Assembly (NCBI GenBank): GCA_023444445.1
Contig: JAEXMK010000222.1
Span: forward strand, 1-23,682
DNA length: 23,682 nucleotides
Source of the DNA: Pseudomonadota bacterium
GTDB taxonomy: Bacteria > Pseudomonadota > Alphaproteobacteria > Rhizobiales > Rhizobiaceae
Direction: 5' to 3'
The position numbers were made by a program, and so were the translations under genes. The notes beneath the pieces were generated by a model. It did not search any database, was not told the origin of the DNA, and saw only the letters and a list, made by a program, of their open reading frames with translations. Shown here piece after piece: positions 8,172 through 16,379 of the stretch (positions are counted from its first letter, which is position 1; the number at the start of each line of letters is the position of its first letter).

Positions 8172-8594
8172 ATGCGTAATGCAGTGCGTTTCCTTCGCGA
8201 TCGGTCCGGCTCGAACGCTGTCGAGTTCGCCATTGTCGCGCCGATCTTCTTTCTCGTCCTTCTCACCATGATCGCCTACGGCATCTATCTGATGGCGGCC
8301 TATTCGGTTCAACAGATTGCCGCCGACGCAGCGAGAACAGCCGTTGCCGGCCTCAACACCACCGAACGCCAGCAGCTTGCCCGCGATTTCGTCACCAAAA
8401 GTGACCTCAGCTACGCCTTCATGGACAAGACGCGTTTCACCGTCAATGTCGCCACCGACCCCGCCAATGCCAACCAGTTCACGGTGAAGGTGGAATACGA
8501 CGCCAGCAACCTGCCGATCTGGAGCCTCTACAGCTACACCATGCCCGAGCCGGTCATTCGGCGTTTTTCCACCATCCGGATCGGAGGAGCATGA
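8172..8594 (+). CDS. TadE-like pilus assembly / pseudopilin-like protein
   Basis: The 140-residue product begins with a short basic segment and RSGSNAVEFAIVAPIFF, the hallmark of TadE-like proteins, where a glutamate follows a small-residue motif at the start of a single hydrophobic helix (about 18-40). The rest would lie outside the inner membrane. In tad (Flp pilus) loci, TadE and TadF are minor pseudopilins processed by a prepilin peptidase. No other tad genes (cpa or tad ATPase, secretin) lie in this window, so the pair with the next gene is isolated. The stop overlaps the ribosome binding site region of the downstream gene and the two are separated by one base, which implies translational coupling. 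A GGGG precedes the ATG. Confidence 0.82.
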   Translation: MRNAVRFLRDRSGSNAVEFAIVAPIFFLVLLTMIAYGIYLMAAYSVQQIAADAARTAVAGLNTTERQQLARDFVTKSDLSYAFMDKTRFTVNVATDPANANQFTVKVEYDASNLPIWSLYSYTMPEPVIRRFSTIRIGGA

Positions 8595-8595
8595 C

Positions 8596-10335
8596 ATGCG
8601 GACCATTCCTTCCCTGCTTCCCCGCATTCTCAAGGATAAGACGGGCAACATCGCAATCTCTGCGGGCCTCACCGCACCGCTTTTCATCGGCATATTGGCG
8701 CTGGGCGTCGACTACGGTTACCTGACATTGCAGAAACGGCAATTGCAGCAGACCGCAGATCTCGCGGCCATCTCTGCGGCCGCCAATGCCACCGATGCCG
8801 AAAAGGCGGTCCAGCAATATTTCGCCCTCAATGGCATGGATCTCGGGGTCAAGACCGACAAGGGCCTGTTGACCGCCAAGGGGCTGGAACCCTTCGATCC
8901 CCAGAATGAATTCGCCAGCAGCAAGGGTTACGCCGAAGTCATCAAGGGGCACTACGAGCCGGATGCGACCGTGCCCGTCGGCCAGCGTTTCGTTGACAAC
9001 GCCCTGCCCACCAATGCGATAAAGGTGAACATCGTCGAGCAGGGGCAGATATTCTTCGCCTCCGCCTTCACCAAGCCGCCCAAGGTCTCGGCGGTCGGAA
9101 CGGCGTCGTCCCAGAAGATCGCGGCATTTTCGGTCGGATCACGGCTTGCCAGTCTGGACGAGGGAATTCTAAACAGCCTGCTCGGCGGCCTGCTCGGCAC
9201 GACCGTATCGCTGAAACTCATGGACTATCAGGCCCTTGTCGCCGCCGACGTCAATGCGCTCAAAATCGTGGATGCGCTTGCCATCGATCTCAACCTCACC
9301 GCCGGCACCTACAAGGATGTTCTGCAGACGGAGATCAGCTACGGCAAATTTCTCGAGGTGTTGACGAAAACCACAGGCCTGCAGCCGGTGGTCGTCAACG
9401 TTTTGAACACGCTTCAAAAAACCGTCAACAAGAGCAACGTCAAGATCAAGCTTGAGGAAATCCTCAACCTCGGCCCCTTCTCAGACAAGCTGATCGGTAC
9501 GGGTGAAAACCTCAAGGTGACAGCCGGCGTATTCGATCTCATCAATGCTGCGGCCGTTGCAGGCAATGGCGGCAACCAGCTAGGGATCAATATCAACGCC
9601 AACCTTCTCGGTCTCGCCTCGGTCAAGGCAACGCTCGCCATCGGTGAACCGCCTGTCGAAACGCCGTCTCTCGCCGTTGGCAGCCCGGGCACTATCGTCC
9701 GCACCGCACAGACCCGGCTTGCGGTCAGCGTCGTGGTGGACGGGCTTCAGGCCATCGCAGGTCTGAAGGTCAATATTCCGCTCTATGTTGAAGTCGCCCA
9801 TGCCGAAGCGCGGCTTGCCGATATCAGATGCACCGGCGGCGGACAGGGTACGGTGGATGTGGAAGTCGTTCCCGGCGTTGCGGAAATCGCGCTCGGCAAT
9901 GTCGATACCTCGGCCTTCGCCAATTTCGGCAAGGACCCGCGTGTCACCAAGGCGGCGATCGTGGATTCAGCGCTGCTTGCCATCAATGGCAGCGCCCTCA
10001 TCAACGCCACCAATATGACGAAGACCAAGCTGACCTTCACGCAGTCGGATATCACACAGGCCAAGATCAAGAGCGTTTCGACCAAGGACACCGTTACCAC
10101 TCTTGTCAGTTCGCTGCTGAAGAACCTCAATCTCGATATCCGGCTTCTCTTCATCAACCTTGATCTGGGTGGCCTCGCAGGCATCCAGACAGCGCTTGCC
10201 AATACCCTTGCGGCGGTCACGGCTCCCGTCGATCAGCTGCTCTATAACGTGCTCCTGGTTCTCGGCGTCAAGATCGGCGAAGCCGATGTGCGCGTCACGG
10301 ATGTCCGCTGTCAGCAGCCCGCGCTGGTGCAATAA
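8596..10335 (+). CDS. TadG-like membrane-anchored pilus-associated protein
   Basis: The 579-residue product starts with DKTGNIAISAGLTAPLFIG and a single hydrophobic helix (about 23-43) matching the TadG-like N-terminal domain. A large, presumably periplasmic or surface portion follows, rich in small residues and in leucine/isoleucine/valine, with repeated NLGG, LLGG and LLGLAS-type segments. I see no von Willebrand A MIDAS motif (DxSxS), which many TadG proteins have. The end contains two cysteine pairs (ADIRCTGG and VRCQQP). The start ATG follows GGAGGAG (8583-8589) and lies one base after the TadE-like stop. Transcription ends at the hairpin at 10351-10385. A role in Flp-type pili or surface attachment is plausible but only inferred. 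Confidence 0.78.
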   Translation: MRTIPSLLPRILKDKTGNIAISAGLTAPLFIGILALGVDYGYLTLQKRQLQQTADLAAISAAANATDAEKAVQQYFALNGMDLGVKTDKGLLTAKGLEPFDPQNEFASSKGYAEVIKGHYEPDATVPVGQRFVDNALPTNAIKVNIVEQGQIFFASAFTKPPKVSAVGTASSQKIAAFSVGSRLASLDEGILNSLLGGLLGTTVSLKLMDYQALVAADVNALKIVDALAIDLNLTAGTYKDVLQTEISYGKFLEVLTKTTGLQPVVVNVLNTLQKTVNKSNVKIKLEEILNLGPFSDKLIGTGENLKVTAGVFDLINAAAVAGNGGNQLGININANLLGLASVKATLAIGEPPVETPSLAVGSPGTIVRTAQTRLAVSVVVDGLQAIAGLKVNIPLYVEVAHAEARLADIRCTGGGQGTVDVEVVPGVAEIALGNVDTSAFANFGKDPRVTKAAIVDSALLAINGSALINATNMTKTKLTFTQSDITQAKIKSVSTKDTVTTLVSSLLKNLNLDIRLLFINLDLGGLAGIQTALANTLAAVTAPVDQLLYNVLLVLGVKIGEADVRVTDVRCQQPALVQ

Positions 10336-10350
10336 TCAGCACCTCGCACG

Positions 10351-10385
10351 AAAAAGCCGCCGGAAGGTCTCCCGGCGGCTTTTTT
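10351..10385. terminator. Bidirectional rho-independent terminator
   Basis: GCCGCCGG (10356-10363) pairs perfectly with CCGGCGGC (10372-10379) around an 8-nt loop. A5 on the left and T6 on the right extend the stem, so each strand has a T-run after the hairpin. It lies between the converging TadG-like gene and the DAHP synthase gene and can serve both. Confidence 0.9.
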
Positions 10386-10408
10386 GCTTTATGCGCTCAT
10401 TGCCTGGA

Positions 10409-11785
10409 TCAGGCGTTGGCGATTGCCAGACGCTTCTCGTCACGGCCGCTCTTCATGCGTTCGGACAGCAGGAACGCCAGTTCCAGCGCCTGATCAGCAT
10501 TGAGGCGCGGATCGCAATGGGTGTGGTAACGGTCGGACAGCGAATCCGCCGTCACGGCGCGCGCGCCACCCGTGCATTCCGTCACATCCTTGCCGGTCAT
10601 CTCGATGTGGATGCCGCCCGGATGCGTGCCTTCGGCGCGATGGATCTGGAAGAAGCTTTCGACTTCCGACAGAATGCGCTCGAACGGACGCGTCTTGTAG
10701 TGGTTGAGCGTGATCGTGTTGCCATGCATCGGATCACAGGACCAGACGACCTTGCGGCCTTCCTTCTCGACTGCACGAATGAGTTTTGGCAGGCTGTCTG
10801 CCACCTTGTCATGGCCGAAACGGCAGATCAGCGTCAGACGGCCGGCCTCGTTGGCCGGGTTCAGCGCATCGATCAGCCCAATCAGATTGTCGGGCGTCAG
10901 AGACGGGCCACACTTCAGGCCGATCGGGTTCTTGATGCCGCGGAAGTATTCCACATGCGCATGGTCGAGCTGGCGCGTACGGTCGCCGATCCACAACATG
11001 TGTCCCGATGTCGCGTACCAGTCGCCGGAGGTTGAATCGACGCGGGTCAGCGCCTCTTCGTAACCAAGCAGCAGCGCCTCATGGCTGGTGAAGAAATCGG
11101 TCTCGCGCAGGCTCGGATTGCTGTCCGCGCTGATGCCGATCGCCTTCATGAAGTCCATGGTTTCGGAAATGCGGTCAGCCAGCTTGCGGTAACGATCCGC
11201 CTGCGGGCTGTCCTTGATGAAGCCGAGCATCCACTGGTGCACGTTTTCCAAGTTGGCATAACCACCCATCGCGAAAGCGCGCAGCAGGTTCAGCGTCGCC
11301 GCCGACTGGCGATAGGCGTCGAGCTGGCGCTCCGGGCTCGGAATGCGCGAGGCTTCGTTGAATTCTATGCCGTTAATGATGTCACCGCGGTAGGACGGCA
11401 GCGTCACGCCATCCTGCACTTCCACGTTGGAAGAGCGCGGCTTGGCGAACTGGCCGGCAATGCGTCCCACCTTCACAACGGGCAGCTGCGCGCCATAGGT
11501 CAGCACGACGGCCATCTGCAGGAAGGCACGGAAGAAGTCGCGGATGTTGTCTGCACCATGCTCGAGGAAGCTTTCGGCGCAATCGCCGCCCTGCAGCAGG
11601 AAGGCGTTGCCTTCCGCCACATTGGCAAGCTGTTTCTTCAAGCGGCGGGCTTCACCGGCAAAAACCAGCGGCGGATAGGTCGCAAGCGTGGCTTCCGTAG
11701 CAGCAAGTGCTGCCGCGTCAGGATATTCGGGAACCTGCTGGATCGGTTTCTGCCGCCAGCTGCCGGGGGTCCAATTCTGTGCCAT
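10409..11785 (-). CDS. aroG: Class II 3-deoxy-D-arabino-heptulosonate-7-phosphate synthase
   Basis: This 458-residue enzyme condenses phosphoenolpyruvate with erythrose 4-phosphate, the first step of the shikimate pathway. It belongs to the class II (plant-like, AroA-II) family. The metal ligands are recognisable: C69 (GGDCAESF), H354 (DPMHGNT), E395 (HIEMTG) and D425 (CDPRLN), with the same 30-residue E-to-D spacing as the Mycobacterium enzyme. The conserved [11 protein letters not shown] block is at 108-118. The N-terminus is short, so the extra N-terminal regulatory element of the mycobacterial protein seems absent. An AAGGG lies about 8-9 nt upstream of the ATG. Names vary (aroG, aroF, aroA-II); the activity is sure, the symbol less so. 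A 16-nt hairpin (11807-11822) lies in its leader. Confidence 0.93.
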   Translation of the reverse strand: MAQNWTPGSWRQKPIQQVPEYPDAAALAATEATLATYPPLVFAGEARRLKKQLANVAEGNAFLLQGGDCAESFLEHGADNIRDFFRAFLQMAVVLTYGAQLPVVKVGRIAGQFAKPRSSNVEVQDGVTLPSYRGDIINGIEFNEASRIPSPERQLDAYRQSAATLNLLRAFAMGGYANLENVHQWMLGFIKDSPQADRYRKLADRISETMDFMKAIGISADSNPSLRETDFFTSHEALLLGYEEALTRVDSTSGDWYATSGHMLWIGDRTRQLDHAHVEYFRGIKNPIGLKCGPSLTPDNLIGLIDALNPANEAGRLTLICRFGHDKVADSLPKLIRAVEKEGRKVVWSCDPMHGNTITLNHYKTRPFERILSEVESFFQIHRAEGTHPGGIHIEMTGKDVTECTGGARAVTADSLSDRYHTHCDPRLNADQALELAFLLSERMKSGRDEKRLAIANA

Positions 11786-11806
11786 GTTCTTACCCTTTTT
11801 TTCGCC

Positions 11807-11822
11807 CGCGCACTTTTGCGCG
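11807..11822. promoter_or_regulatory. Hairpin in the leader of the DAHP synthase gene
   Basis: CGCGCA (11807-11812) and TGCGCG (11817-11822) form a perfect 6-bp stem with a 4-nt loop, 22 nt upstream of the start codon. It is not followed by a T-run on either strand, so it does not look like a classical attenuator. It may affect mRNA stability or translation; no function is shown. Confidence 0.3.
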
Positions 11823-12026
11823 ACCGCCTCGAAAAATTGAGCGGCTTATAGCTCCAAGCACAGGCTTTGCATAGCCGATGTCAGGGCTAACAGGCCCATT
11901 CCGCCCGTTTTGGGCGCTCAACACGCATAAAAGTCAATTCAAACGATTTAAGAAACCCACCACCACCCAAAAACCATCGATTTTCAGGCGGCGGCAGGCA
12001 AATGTCATACCGCGTCTGCGATAGCG

Positions 12027-13415
12027 TTACACGCGCTCGCCATTCACAACGCGGTAGCTCGGGGAATACATCGTCACCAGTTCCTCGGCCGCCGTCGGAT
12101 GAACCGCCATGGTGCGGTCGAAGTCATCCTTGGTGCAGCCGGCTTTCAACGTGATGCCGAGAAGCTGGGCCATCTCGCCCGCCTCGTGGCCGAGAATATG
12201 GACGCCGACAACCTTGCGGTCGCTGGCATTGACGATCAGCTTCATGATCGTCTTCTCCTGACGGCCAGAAAGCGTCGCCTTCATCGGGCGGAACTGCGCG
12301 CGATAGACTTCCAGCTCCGGATATTTCCTGCCCGCTTCCTCTTCCGAAAGACCAACCGTGCCGATTTCCGGCTGCGAGAACACTGCCGTCGCGATCAGCT
12401 CGTGATCCGGCTTGGTGGGGTTGTTCTTGTATTCGGTCTCGATGAAGCACATGGCCTCGTGGATCGCCACCGGCGTCAGCTGTACCCGGTCGGTGACGTC
12501 GCCCAGCGCGAAGATGCTCGGCACGTTGGTCCGCGAATAATCGTCAACGATGATCGCGCCCCGGGAATCCACCTTCACACCGGCATTTTCCAGCCCCAGC
12601 CCCTTAGTATTGGGATCGCGGCCAAGCGCCAGCATCACCAGACCGACGTGCAGCGAGCTACCCTGCTTGGTGCGCGCCACGAAACCGCCAGCAACATCCT
12701 TGCTGACCTCCTCGATCACATCGTCGAGAATGATGCGGATGCCCTTGGCCTCCATCGCTTCATGCAGGCCCTTGCGCATGTCGTGATCGAAGCGCGACAG
12801 GATTTCCTTGCCGCGATAGATCAGCGTCGTTTCCACACCAAGCCCATGGAAGATATTGGCGAATTCCACGGCGATATAACCACCGCCGGCAATCAGGATC
12901 GATTTCGGCAGTTCTTCCAGATCGAAAGCCTCGTTGGAGGAGATCGTCAGTTCATGGCCGGGCAGCGCCCTGTGCTCATTCGGTGTGCCGCCGACGGCAA
13001 TGACGATACGCTCGGCCGTGAAGGTCTCGCCGGTCTTCGTGAGCTTCACGGTATGGGCATCGACCAGCTCGGCGCGGCTGTCGAAAATATCCGCCTTGGC
13101 GTTCTCCAGCCCCTTGCGGTAGAGCCCTTCGAGACGGGTGATTTCCTTGTCCTTCGCCGCGATCAGCTTCTTCCAGTCGAAACGGCGCTCGCCGACGCTC
13201 CAGCCGAAACCCTCGGCATCCTCGAAATGCTCGGGGAATTGCGAGGCATAAACGAACAGCTTCTTGGGCACACAACCGCGAATGACGCAGGTGCCGCCAT
13301 AACGGTATTCTTCAGCAATGCCCACGCGCTTGCCGAGCGAGGCAGCCAAGCGGCCGCTGCGCACACCGCCGGAACCGCCACCGATGACGAAGAGATCGTA
13401 GTCATAAGCTGTCAT
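12027..13415 (-). CDS. gor: Glutathione-disulfide reductase
   Basis: This 462-residue flavoenzyme reduces glutathione disulfide with NADPH in the cytoplasm. The FAD-binding GGGSGG is near residue 13, the redox-active pair C43/C48 sits in GTCVIRGCVPKK, and the NADPH-binding GGGYIAVEFANI is followed by a downstream arginine (YRGKEILSRFD) of the type that favours NADPH over NADH. H439 and E444 (HPTAAEE) form the C-terminal catalytic dyad. The ATG at 13415 is chosen because AGGGG lies 8 nt upstream; an in-frame TTG two codons earlier (13421) is only 2 nt from that site. A terminator-like hairpin at 13504-13530 separates it from the upstream DUF2059 gene, so it likely has its own promoter. Confidence 0.94.
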   Translation of the reverse strand: MTAYDYDLFVIGGGSGGVRSGRLAASLGKRVGIAEEYRYGGTCVIRGCVPKKLFVYASQFPEHFEDAEGFGWSVGERRFDWKKLIAAKDKEITRLEGLYRKGLENAKADIFDSRAELVDAHTVKLTKTGETFTAERIVIAVGGTPNEHRALPGHELTISSNEAFDLEELPKSILIAGGGYIAVEFANIFHGLGVETTLIYRGKEILSRFDHDMRKGLHEAMEAKGIRIILDDVIEEVSKDVAGGFVARTKQGSSLHVGLVMLALGRDPNTKGLGLENAGVKVDSRGAIIVDDYSRTNVPSIFALGDVTDRVQLTPVAIHEAMCFIETEYKNNPTKPDHELIATAVFSQPEIGTVGLSEEEAGRKYPELEVYRAQFRPMKATLSGRQEKTIMKLIVNASDRKVVGVHILGHEAGEMAQLLGITLKAGCTKDDFDRTMAVHPTAAEELVTMYSPSYRVVNGERV

Positions 13416-13503
13416 AGTCAAAACCCCTGCTCAAAACCGCCATGACCTCGATATGGGCCAGCGGCCTGTCCACGCCACATATAGGTGCTGCGACGCACAA
13501 ATG

Positions 13504-13530
13504 AAAAGCCCGGTCTTGCGGCCGGGCTTT
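13504..13530 (-). terminator. Rho-independent terminator after the DUF2059 gene
   Basis: AAAGCCCGG (13505-13513) pairs with CCGGGCTTT (13522-13530) around an 8-nt loop. On the minus strand the stem ends in four Ts. It lies 29 bp past the DUF2059 stop and would separate rpiA-DUF2059 from gor. Confidence 0.75.
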
Positions 13531-13558
13531 GAATATTTCTGAACCTTTGAAGGTTACC

Positions 13559-14125
13559 TTACGGCTTGGCTGCAGGCGCGCCACCGGTCGCGTTGTGGTC
13601 AGCCGGAAGCGGCTTCAGATCGGCGCCGGCTACCTTCTGGAGTTCCGTCATGCTGGCAGCGTTGAGATCGCGGTTGATCCCCGCAGCCCAGATGTCGGCA
13701 GCCTTCATCAGTTCGCGCGTGGCGATCGGGCCGTCCTTCAGGAGCTTCTTGCCAGCTTCGCTGCTGTAGAAGGTGGAAATGGCATTCAGCTCGTCAACGC
13801 TGAAGGCGCGTGCATAGGTGAGTGCCGCTTCGCGTTCCAGATCGGCACGGCGCGGTGCAAGCTCGAGCGCCTTGGCGTCAACCGTCGTGGTGATGGCGTC
13901 CTGAACGTTCGGCGAAGCCTGAATGAGTTCGCCCTTCAGACGCTCCGCCAGACCGGGCAGAATGTCGTCAAAACGGTCGGTGACGCCAAGAGAGGCGATC
14001 GCCTTGCGTGCGGCAGCAATATGCGCTTCGGAAATTTCCTGGGCGCGTGCGGCAGTACCGAACACGATGCCGGAAATGAGGATCGAAGCAGCGGCAGCTT
14101 TGCCGAGTCCCGCCAATTTGATCAT
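13559..14125 (-). CDS. Secreted DUF2059-family protein
   Basis: The 188-residue product has a signal peptide (basic start, hydrophobic core about 10-24, AARA cleavage motif before Q29). The mature part is helical and charged. It fits the DUF2059 pattern, including ARAFSVDELNAISTFYSSEAG with the conserved F-S-x-x-E-L and FYxSxxGKK elements at about 106-128. The C-terminus is a short proline/alanine-rich tail. The function of DUF2059 is not known; a periplasmic location is inferred. The gene starts 16 bp after the rpiA stop on the same strand, so the two are almost certainly cotranscribed. A hairpin terminator follows. Confidence 0.88.
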   Translation of the reverse strand: MIKLAGLGKAAAASILISGIVFGTAARAQEISEAHIAAARKAIASLGVTDRFDDILPGLAERLKGELIQASPNVQDAITTTVDAKALELAPRRADLEREAALTYARAFSVDELNAISTFYSSEAGKKLLKDGPIATRELMKAADIWAAGINRDLNAASMTELQKVAGADLKPLPADHNATGGAPAAKP

Positions 14126-14141
14126 GAAAATCTCGCTCCTG

Positions 14142-14837
14142 TTATACTGCCTGCATCACGCGGGCGCCTTCAGGACCCGCGATAATGGCAAGCGATGCCA
14201 AATTGATGAAAAGTCCGTGCTCGACAACACCGGGGATAGTGTTCAGCTCGCGTGCCAGTGCTTCTGCATCAGGAATACGGCCAAAAGATGCGTCGAGGAT
14301 CAGGTGCCCGCCGTCCGTCATGAAGACGCCGTCGCCGGATGAACGCATTGTCAGTGTGCCCGAAAGACCTGATCGCGCCGCCAGCTTTTCGATGGCGATA
14401 CGCGTCGCCACCTGGCCGAAGGGATTGATTTCGATGGGAAGCGGAAAGGCGCCCAACGTCTCGACGACCTTGCTCTGATCTGCGATCACGATCATGCGAC
14501 CGGATGCAGCCGCCACGATCTTTTCGCGCAGAAGCGCGCCACCGCCACCCTTGACGAGACGCAGCGCATGATCCACCTCGTCCGCACCGTCAATGGTGAG
14601 ATCCAGTTCCGGCAATTCATCGAGGGATTTCAGCGGCACGCCAAGCTCGACGCACAGGCGCGCGGTGCGCTCGGACGTGGGCACGCCCTCGACCTTCAGG
14701 CCGGCAGCAACCTTCTCGGCCAGAAGACGGACGAATTCCTCGGCCGTCGAACCGGTACCGATACCCAGCCGCATACCGTCCTGCACATGGGACAATGCGG
14801 CCTCGGCGGCCTTGATCTTCATCTGGCGGGCATCCAT
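14142..14837 (-). CDS. rpiA: Ribose-5-phosphate isomerase A
   Basis: This 231-residue enzyme interconverts ribose 5-phosphate and ribulose 5-phosphate in the pentose phosphate pathway. The family motifs are all visible: GIGTGSTA (about 25-32), the catalytic block DGADEVD (about 83-89) and [11 protein letters not shown] (about 95-105) containing the catalytic glutamate and lysine. The length equals the usual 220-235. The ATG at 14835-14837 follows a GGAG at somewhat long spacing and an AGG close by. It leads a unit with the DUF2059 gene and is divergent from gph across 189 bp. Confidence 0.95.
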   Translation of the reverse strand: MDARQMKIKAAEAALSHVQDGMRLGIGTGSTAEEFVRLLAEKVAAGLKVEGVPTSERTARLCVELGVPLKSLDELPELDLTIDGADEVDHALRLVKGGGGALLREKIVAAASGRMIVIADQSKVVETLGAFPLPIEINPFGQVATRIAIEKLAARSGLSGTLTMRSSGDGVFMTDGGHLILDASFGRIPDAEALARELNTIPGVVEHGLFINLASLAIIAGPEGARVMQAV

Positions 14838-14940
14838 GTGCCTGAAACTCCGGTAGCTTTGTTGTCGCCGTGCTGTTTACACGGGTCGAAAGCCAAACGA
14901 AAGCCTTTTTCAAGGCAACGAACAGAACGTTGTGATGCGG

Positions 14941-14969
14941 TTGCAAAGACAGGTGGCTTTGCCTAGGCT
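14941..14969 (+). promoter_or_regulatory. Putative sigma70-type promoter of gph
   Basis: TTGCAA (14941-14946) and TAGGCT (14964-14969) are separated by exactly 17 nt, a plausible -35/-10 pair. The predicted start near 14976 gives a leader of about 50 nt before the GTG of gph. Confidence 0.4.
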
Positions 14970-15026
14970 TGGCGCAAATGAAAGCATGAATACCCCAGCA
15001 CCCGCACTCTCCAAGAGGCCGTTTCC

Positions 15027-15728
15027 GTGACATCCCGCCCGCTCCCCCCGCTCGCCATTTTTGATCTCGACGGTACGCTGGTCGACACCGCCGCCGATCT
15101 CGTCTCGAGCCTCAACTTCACGATCGCGGCGGCCGGCCTTGCACCTGTCACCTATGACGACCTTACCCACCTCGTCGGCCAGGGCGCTAGAGTGATGATC
15201 AAGCGCGCCTTTGCATTGCGAGAGGCGGAATTGCCGGAAGCCGAAATCGACCCGCTCTATGATCGCTTCATCGCCCATTACCGCGCTGAAATGCCCGGTG
15301 AAAGCCGCCCCTACCCCGGCATCGTCAAGGTACTGGACGCGCTCTCGCAGGCCGGCGCCACCCTTGCCGTTTGCACCAATAAGACCGAGATTCTCGCCGT
15401 GCCGCTGCTCGAAAAGCTCGGCCTTACGCCGTATTTCGCGGCCATAACCTGTGGCGACACGTTCGAATTCCGCAAGCCGGATGCGCGCCATATCTTGGGG
15501 ACCATCGAAAAGGCCGGCGGCGACCCCGAGCGCACTGTCATGGTCGGCGACAGCATCAACGATATCCTCGCCGCGAAAAACGCCAACGTGCCCTCCATCG
15601 GCGTCACATTCGGTTACACCGACGTGCCGATGGCCGAGCTCGAGCCGGATGTCGTCATCGATGATTTCGACGCCCTGACACCTGATTTGTTCGCGAAGCT
15701 GGTTGAAAGAGGCGCTGCTGCGGCTTGA
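15027..15728 (+). CDS. gph: Phosphoglycolate phosphatase (HAD family)
   Basis: This 233-residue HAD-superfamily hydrolase would dephosphorylate 2-phosphoglycolate, formed in DNA repair and by RuBisCO oxygenation. Motif I is D13-x-D15 in FDLDGTLVDT, motif II is T117 in CTNK, motif III is K150 in FRKPD, and motif IV is D175 with D179 in GDSINDI. A helical cap lies between motifs I and II. The start is GTG at 15027, with AGAGG 8 nt upstream; no ATG is better placed. The HAD fold is certain; the substrate is assigned from overall similarity to Gph and is less so. A caspase-like gene starts 24 bp after the stop. Confidence 0.9.
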   Translation: MTSRPLPPLAIFDLDGTLVDTAADLVSSLNFTIAAAGLAPVTYDDLTHLVGQGARVMIKRAFALREAELPEAEIDPLYDRFIAHYRAEMPGESRPYPGIVKVLDALSQAGATLAVCTNKTEILAVPLLEKLGLTPYFAAITCGDTFEFRKPDARHILGTIEKAGGDPERTVMVGDSINDILAAKNANVPSIGVTFGYTDVPMAELEPDVVIDDFDALTPDLFAKLVERGAAAA

Positions 15729-15752
15729 GTGCTGCGAGCTGGCGAAATCGGG

Positions 15753-16313
15753 ATGGTCGACGAAACGTTCTTTTTCCCGCGCACGGCTGTAAGCATCGTC
15801 GCGGTGGGCGACACAGGCGAAGCTCTACTTTTGCGCGCTATATTGGAGAGCCTGGGAGCCTCGGTTCGCCTGCACCTTCCGGGAACACCAGAAGATATTC
15901 TGGCGTGCCTGAACCAACCTGACAACCCACCGCCCTATCTCATCATTAGCGGCCATGGTGATCAAAATGGCCTCGTGATCGGAGACATCGATCCCGACGT
16001 GACACAACTGCAATTGCGTGAGGGCAGCCTGCCTGTTGAAGCAATTCTGGGAAAAATCAACCTGTCGGGCACTGTGATTTTCAGCACGGCGTGCTGCACG
16101 GGCTACGATGCTTTCGGGAATGCCTTTATTGAAGGCGGCGCGAAAGCCTACATTGCTTCGGCCGGTTACCCGGACGGTGCGGCGACGCCACTTTTCGTCC
16201 ATATGTTGTTTTACGAACTGCTGGTCGGCAAATCATCGCTCGAAGACGCGCTTGGTCGCGCTGCAATGATCGATGACGATGGCGACCTCGCATTTGCACT
16301 TTTCAGACAGTAG
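15753..16313 (+). CDS. Small caspase/CHAT-fold-like protein with predicted His-Cys dyad
   Basis: The 186-residue product has alternating beta-strand and helix segments. A strand ends in YLIISGHGDQNGL and a second in TVIFSTACCTG, followed by FIEGGAKAYIASAGYPDG and a helix ending in FYELLVGKSSLEDAL. That order and these motifs match the caspase-haemoglobinase (clan CD, CHAT/C14/C25-like) fold, in which H68 and C114 would form the catalytic dyad and the later glycine-alanine block lines the pocket. There is no signal peptide, membrane helix or extra domain, so it is a bare catalytic domain. ATG 15753 is preferred; a GTG at 15729 would add 8 residues but has no ribosome binding site. It lies 24 bp after gph and ends before a terminator. 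The gene is certain; the fold is inferred from motifs, and a substrate cannot be proposed. Confidence 0.75.
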   Translation: MVDETFFFPRTAVSIVAVGDTGEALLLRAILESLGASVRLHLPGTPEDILACLNQPDNPPPYLIISGHGDQNGLVIGDIDPDVTQLQLREGSLPVEAILGKINLSGTVIFSTACCTGYDAFGNAFIEGGAKAYIASAGYPDGAATPLFVHMLFYELLVGKSSLEDALGRAAMIDDDGDLAFALFRQ

Positions 16314-16335
16314 CCTGAACCGTAATCGCCGGAAC

Positions 16336-16361
16336 AAAAAAGCGCCGTCTCCGGCGCTTTT
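16336..16361. terminator. Bidirectional rho-independent terminator
   Basis: AAAAGCGCCG (16338-16347) pairs perfectly with CGGCGCTTTT (16352-16361) around TCTC. A/T tails on both sides let it end both the caspase-like gene (plus) and the L,D-transpeptidase gene (minus). Confidence 0.88.
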
Positions 16362-16379
16362 CTTTTGAATAGACCTAGA

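Noticed and set aside
13416..13421. An upstream TTG start for gor
   Set aside because: It is only 2 nt from the AGGGG site, whereas the ATG at 13415 is 8 nt away and matches the expected N-terminus.
12099..13445. A 448-codon open frame on the plus strand
   Set aside because: It lies antisense to gor, whose active-site cysteines and cofactor motifs are complete; it has no recognisable domain.
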